A model generated the notes under the pieces. That model ran no database searches. It had not been told where the DNA came from and saw only the letters and a program-made list of their open reading frames with translations. This document shows, one piece after another, positions 62,078 through 64,000 of a stretch of 64,000 nucleotides of DNA (within the stretch, counting starts at the first letter, position 1; every line of letters starts with the position of its first letter). A program made the position numbers and the translations under genes. Source of the stretch: Mixta sp031457955 (GTDB taxonomy: Bacteria; Pseudomonadota; Gammaproteobacteria; Enterobacterales; Enterobacteriaceae); the NCBI RefSeq assembly GCF_031457955.1, contig NZ_JAVDXN010000011.1, positions 44,865-108,864 of the forward strand. The letters are read 5' to 3'.

Positions 62078-63367
62078 ATGTTTTTAGCAGGGAGTATATT
62101 TTTACTGACGCTGGTACTGGTGATCTGGCAACCCAGAGGCCTGAGTATTGGCTGGAGCGCGAGTGTCGGAGCTGCGCTGGCGCTGGGAACCGGAGTCATC
62201 CATATCGCTGATATTCCCGTTGTCTGGAATATCGTCTGGAACGCGACAGCGGCATTTATTGCGGTCATCATCATCAGCCTGCTGCTCGATGAGTCCGGCT
62301 TCTTTGAATGGGCCGCACTGCATGTCTCTCGCTGGGGTAACGGACGTGGCCGCCTTTTGTTTACCTGGATAGTCTTGCTTGGTGCCGCTGTTGCTGCGTT
62401 GTTTGCCAATGACGGCGCCGCGCTGATCCTGACGCCGATTGTAATTGCGATGCTGCTCGCACTAGGATTCAGCCAGGGCACGACATTGGCCTTCATCATG
62501 GCCGCAGGATTTATTGCAGATACGGCCAGCCTGCCGCTCATTGTTTCTAACCTGGTGAATATCGTCTCGGCGGACTTTTTCGGTCTGGGCTTTACGCAGT
62601 ATGCCTCCGTTATGATCCCCGTAGATTTGGCAGCGATTACGGCCACTCTGGTTATGCTGCATCTCTTCTTCCGCAGGGACATTCCGGCGACGTATGACGT
62701 TTCGCTGCTGAAGGCGCCTGCCAGTGTGATAAAGGATCCGGCAACGTTCAGGGCTGGCTGGATTGTCCTGTTATTGCTGCTTGTCGGTTTCTTTGTTCTG
62801 GAGCCTCTGGGAATCCCGGTCAGTGCGATAGCGGCTACTGGCGCAGCAGTACTGTTTATAGTGGCGAAAAGAGGTCATGCCATCAACACCGGAAAAGTCC
62901 TGCGCGGTGCGCCATGGCAGATCGTTATTTTTTCGCTGGGCATGTACCTAGTGGTCTATGGCCTGCGCAATGCAGGGCTCACTGAGTATCTGTCTGACGT
63001 GCTGAACCTACTGGCAGAAAAGGGGTTATGGGCAGCAACGTTCGGCACCGGCTTCCTGACCGCGTTCCTGTCGTCGGTGATGAATAATATGCCGACGGTG
63101 CTGATTGGCGCACTGTCGATTGACGGGAGTACGACGACTGGCGTCGTCAAAGAGGCTATGATCTATGCCAACGTGATTGGCTGCGATTTAGGCCCGAAAA
63201 TCACCCCGATTGGCAGTCTGGCAACCCTGCTTTGGCTGCATGTGCTTGCCCAGAAAAATATAACGATTACTTGGGGATATTACTTCCGCACCGGCATTAT
63301 CATGACTCTGCCCGTGCTGTTTGTCACTTTGGCCGCGCTGGCGTTGCGGCTCTCCATCACTTTGTAA
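62078..63367 (+). CDS. arsB: ArsB arsenite efflux pump
   Basis: A 429-aa inner-membrane arsenite/antimonite exporter (family 429 aa) with 12 predicted spans. Conserved stretches include FANDGAALILTPIVIAMLL and MNNMPTVLIGALS. It can work alone or with ArsA, which is absent here. It is 45 bp from arsR and 12 bp before arsC. Confidence 0.97.
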   Translation: MFLAGSIFLLTLVLVIWQPRGLSIGWSASVGAALALGTGVIHIADIPVVWNIVWNATAAFIAVIIISLLLDESGFFEWAALHVSRWGNGRGRLLFTWIVLLGAAVAALFANDGAALILTPIVIAMLLALGFSQGTTLAFIMAAGFIADTASLPLIVSNLVNIVSADFFGLGFTQYASVMIPVDLAAITATLVMLHLFFRRDIPATYDVSLLKAPASVIKDPATFRAGWIVLLLLLVGFFVLEPLGIPVSAIAATGAAVLFIVAKRGHAINTGKVLRGAPWQIVIFSLGMYLVVYGLRNAGLTEYLSDVLNLLAEKGLWAATFGTGFLTAFLSSVMNNMPTVLIGALSIDGSTTTGVVKEAMIYANVIGCDLGPKITPIGSLATLLWLHVLAQKNITITWGYYFRTGIIMTLPVLFVTLAALALRLSITL

Positions 63368-63379
63368 TGAGATACAGAT

Positions 63380-63805
63380 ATGAGCAACATTACCATCTAT
63401 CACAACCCTGCCTGCGGCACTTCTCGCAACACGTTGGAGATGATCCGTAACAGCGGCAACGAACCGACGATAATTTATTATCTCGATACGCCACCGACCC
63501 GTGATGAGCTGATTAAACTTATTTCAGATATGGGAATTACGGTGCGTGCATTACTGCGTAAGAATGTTGAGCCTTATGAACACCTGGGTCTTGATGAAGA
63601 GAAATTTAGTGATGAGCAGTTGATTGATTTCATGCTTCAACATCCGATCCTGATTAATCGGCCGGTAGTCGTTACGCCGCTTGGCACTCGTCTTTGCCGC
63701 CCTTCAGAAATAATGTTGGATATTCTACCGGAAGGTCAGAAAAGAGCGTTTACCAAAGAGGATGGCGAGAAGGTCATTGACGAAACGGGGAAGCGGGTTA
63801 AGTAA
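63380..63805 (+). CDS. arsC: ArsC glutaredoxin-type arsenate reductase
   Basis: A 141-aa arsenate reductase using glutathione/glutaredoxin. Catalytic Cys12 is in YHNPACGTSRN, with the arginines of the active site at VPYEHLG-like and INRPVVVTPLGTRLCRP positions. Product is exported by ArsB. It is the last gene of the ars operon; palindrome copies 4 and 5 follow. Confidence 0.97.
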   Translation: MSNITIYHNPACGTSRNTLEMIRNSGNEPTIIYYLDTPPTRDELIKLISDMGITVRALLRKNVEPYEHLGLDEEKFSDEQLIDFMLQHPILINRPVVVTPLGTRLCRPSEIMLDILPEGQKRAFTKEDGEKVIDETGKRVK

Positions 63806-63849
63806 TCTGCCCACTTCAAAATATCGGACGCCTGTTCACGCTATGCGGG

Positions 63850-63914
63850 CGTCCGCTTTTCGCTCATAGCGGATACAGGCCTGCGTGTCAGTCCGCTTCG
63901 TGCCAGAAGCGGAC
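63850..63914. repeat. GTCCGCTT palindrome, copies 4 and 5
   Basis: CGTCCGCTTTTCGCTCATAGCGGAT (63850-63874) and GTCCGCTTCGTGCCAGAAGCGGAC (63891-63914) stand side by side after arsC. Copy 5 has a perfect 8-bp arm pair and matches the loop type of copy 1 (TGCCAGA), and copy 4 the loop type of copy 2 (TTCGCTC). The last 85 bases of the window have no gene. Confidence 0.75.
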
Positions 63915-64000
63915 TTGATTAAATTAACATGGAGCAGACCATCACGCTCTGCTCAAGTTTATGTTCTTCATGCCGATAAAGGCAGATAAGTACAGAACAC

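Noticed and set aside
1..64000. CRISPR arrays, tRNA or rRNA genes and intact insertion sequences
   Set aside because: No regularly spaced repeat-spacer array, tRNA-like fold or complete transposase with ends was seen; the iterons at 49-50.3 kb are too short and too closely spaced for CRISPR.

Overview
The window looks like part of a large conjugative, multireplicon IncF-type plasmid of an enterobacterial host. Codon use and gene content resemble Pantoea, Erwinia or Enterobacter-like Enterobacterales, but the genus cannot be fixed from sequence alone. It carries a near-complete F-type transfer region, an F-type oriT and leading region, an IncFII-like replicon (copB/copA/tap/repA) and a second, iteron-based RepFIB-like replicon.

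Layout. 1-13.2 kb is the leading region, the first DNA to enter a recipient. It holds umuDC (minus strand, LexA box), ssb, a DUF905 gene, psiB, a psiA-position gene, a lower-GC insert with lipoproteins including an EexN-like one, a DUF3560 gene, a methyltransferase, a gene of unknown function whose protein ends in an SSB-like tip, and an LPD29-like gene. Three long GC-rich repeats precede ssb, the DUF3560 gene and the 196-aa gene. Their position and hairpins suggest F-type single-strand (Frpo-like) promoters. A gene 19-type transglycosylase gene and an F-like nic site follow. The inferred nick is on the bottom strand at about 13235/13236, so bottom-strand DNA from 13235 down to 1 would be transferred first and would be the template for the plus-strand leading genes.

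13.5-43.2 kb is the transfer region: traM, an antisense-oriented gene encoding five predicted helix-turn-helix units where traJ/traY would be expected, then traA-L-E-K-B-(orf)-V-C-trbI-W-(DsbA-like)-U-trbC-N-F-trbB-(orf)-H-G-S-(orf)-D-I-(orf). I could not find traJ, traY, traT, traX or finO.

43.5-51.6 kb is the replication and maintenance area: a GTPase/DUF697 gene, the FII-like replicon with antisense CopA RNA and Tap leader peptide, a Ter-like (Tus) sequence, a possible 27-aa hydrophobic peptide gene, an RNase H-fold gene lacking the catalytic acids, and a RepFIB-like rep gene flanked by 13 iterons, a DnaA box and a GATC-rich AT stretch. It ends in broken umuD/umuC fused to the tail of a tyrosine recombinase.

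51.6-64 kb is an accessory area assembled from modules separated by copies of a short GTCCGCTT palindrome: an SMP-30/DMT transporter/amidohydrolase operon with a divergent LysR gene, a nimT/nimR-like exporter and regulator pair, a RloC/PrrC-like AAA_13 ATPase with a candidate nuclease C-terminus, a vapC remnant, and an arsenic resistance cluster (arsH, arsR, arsB, arsC).
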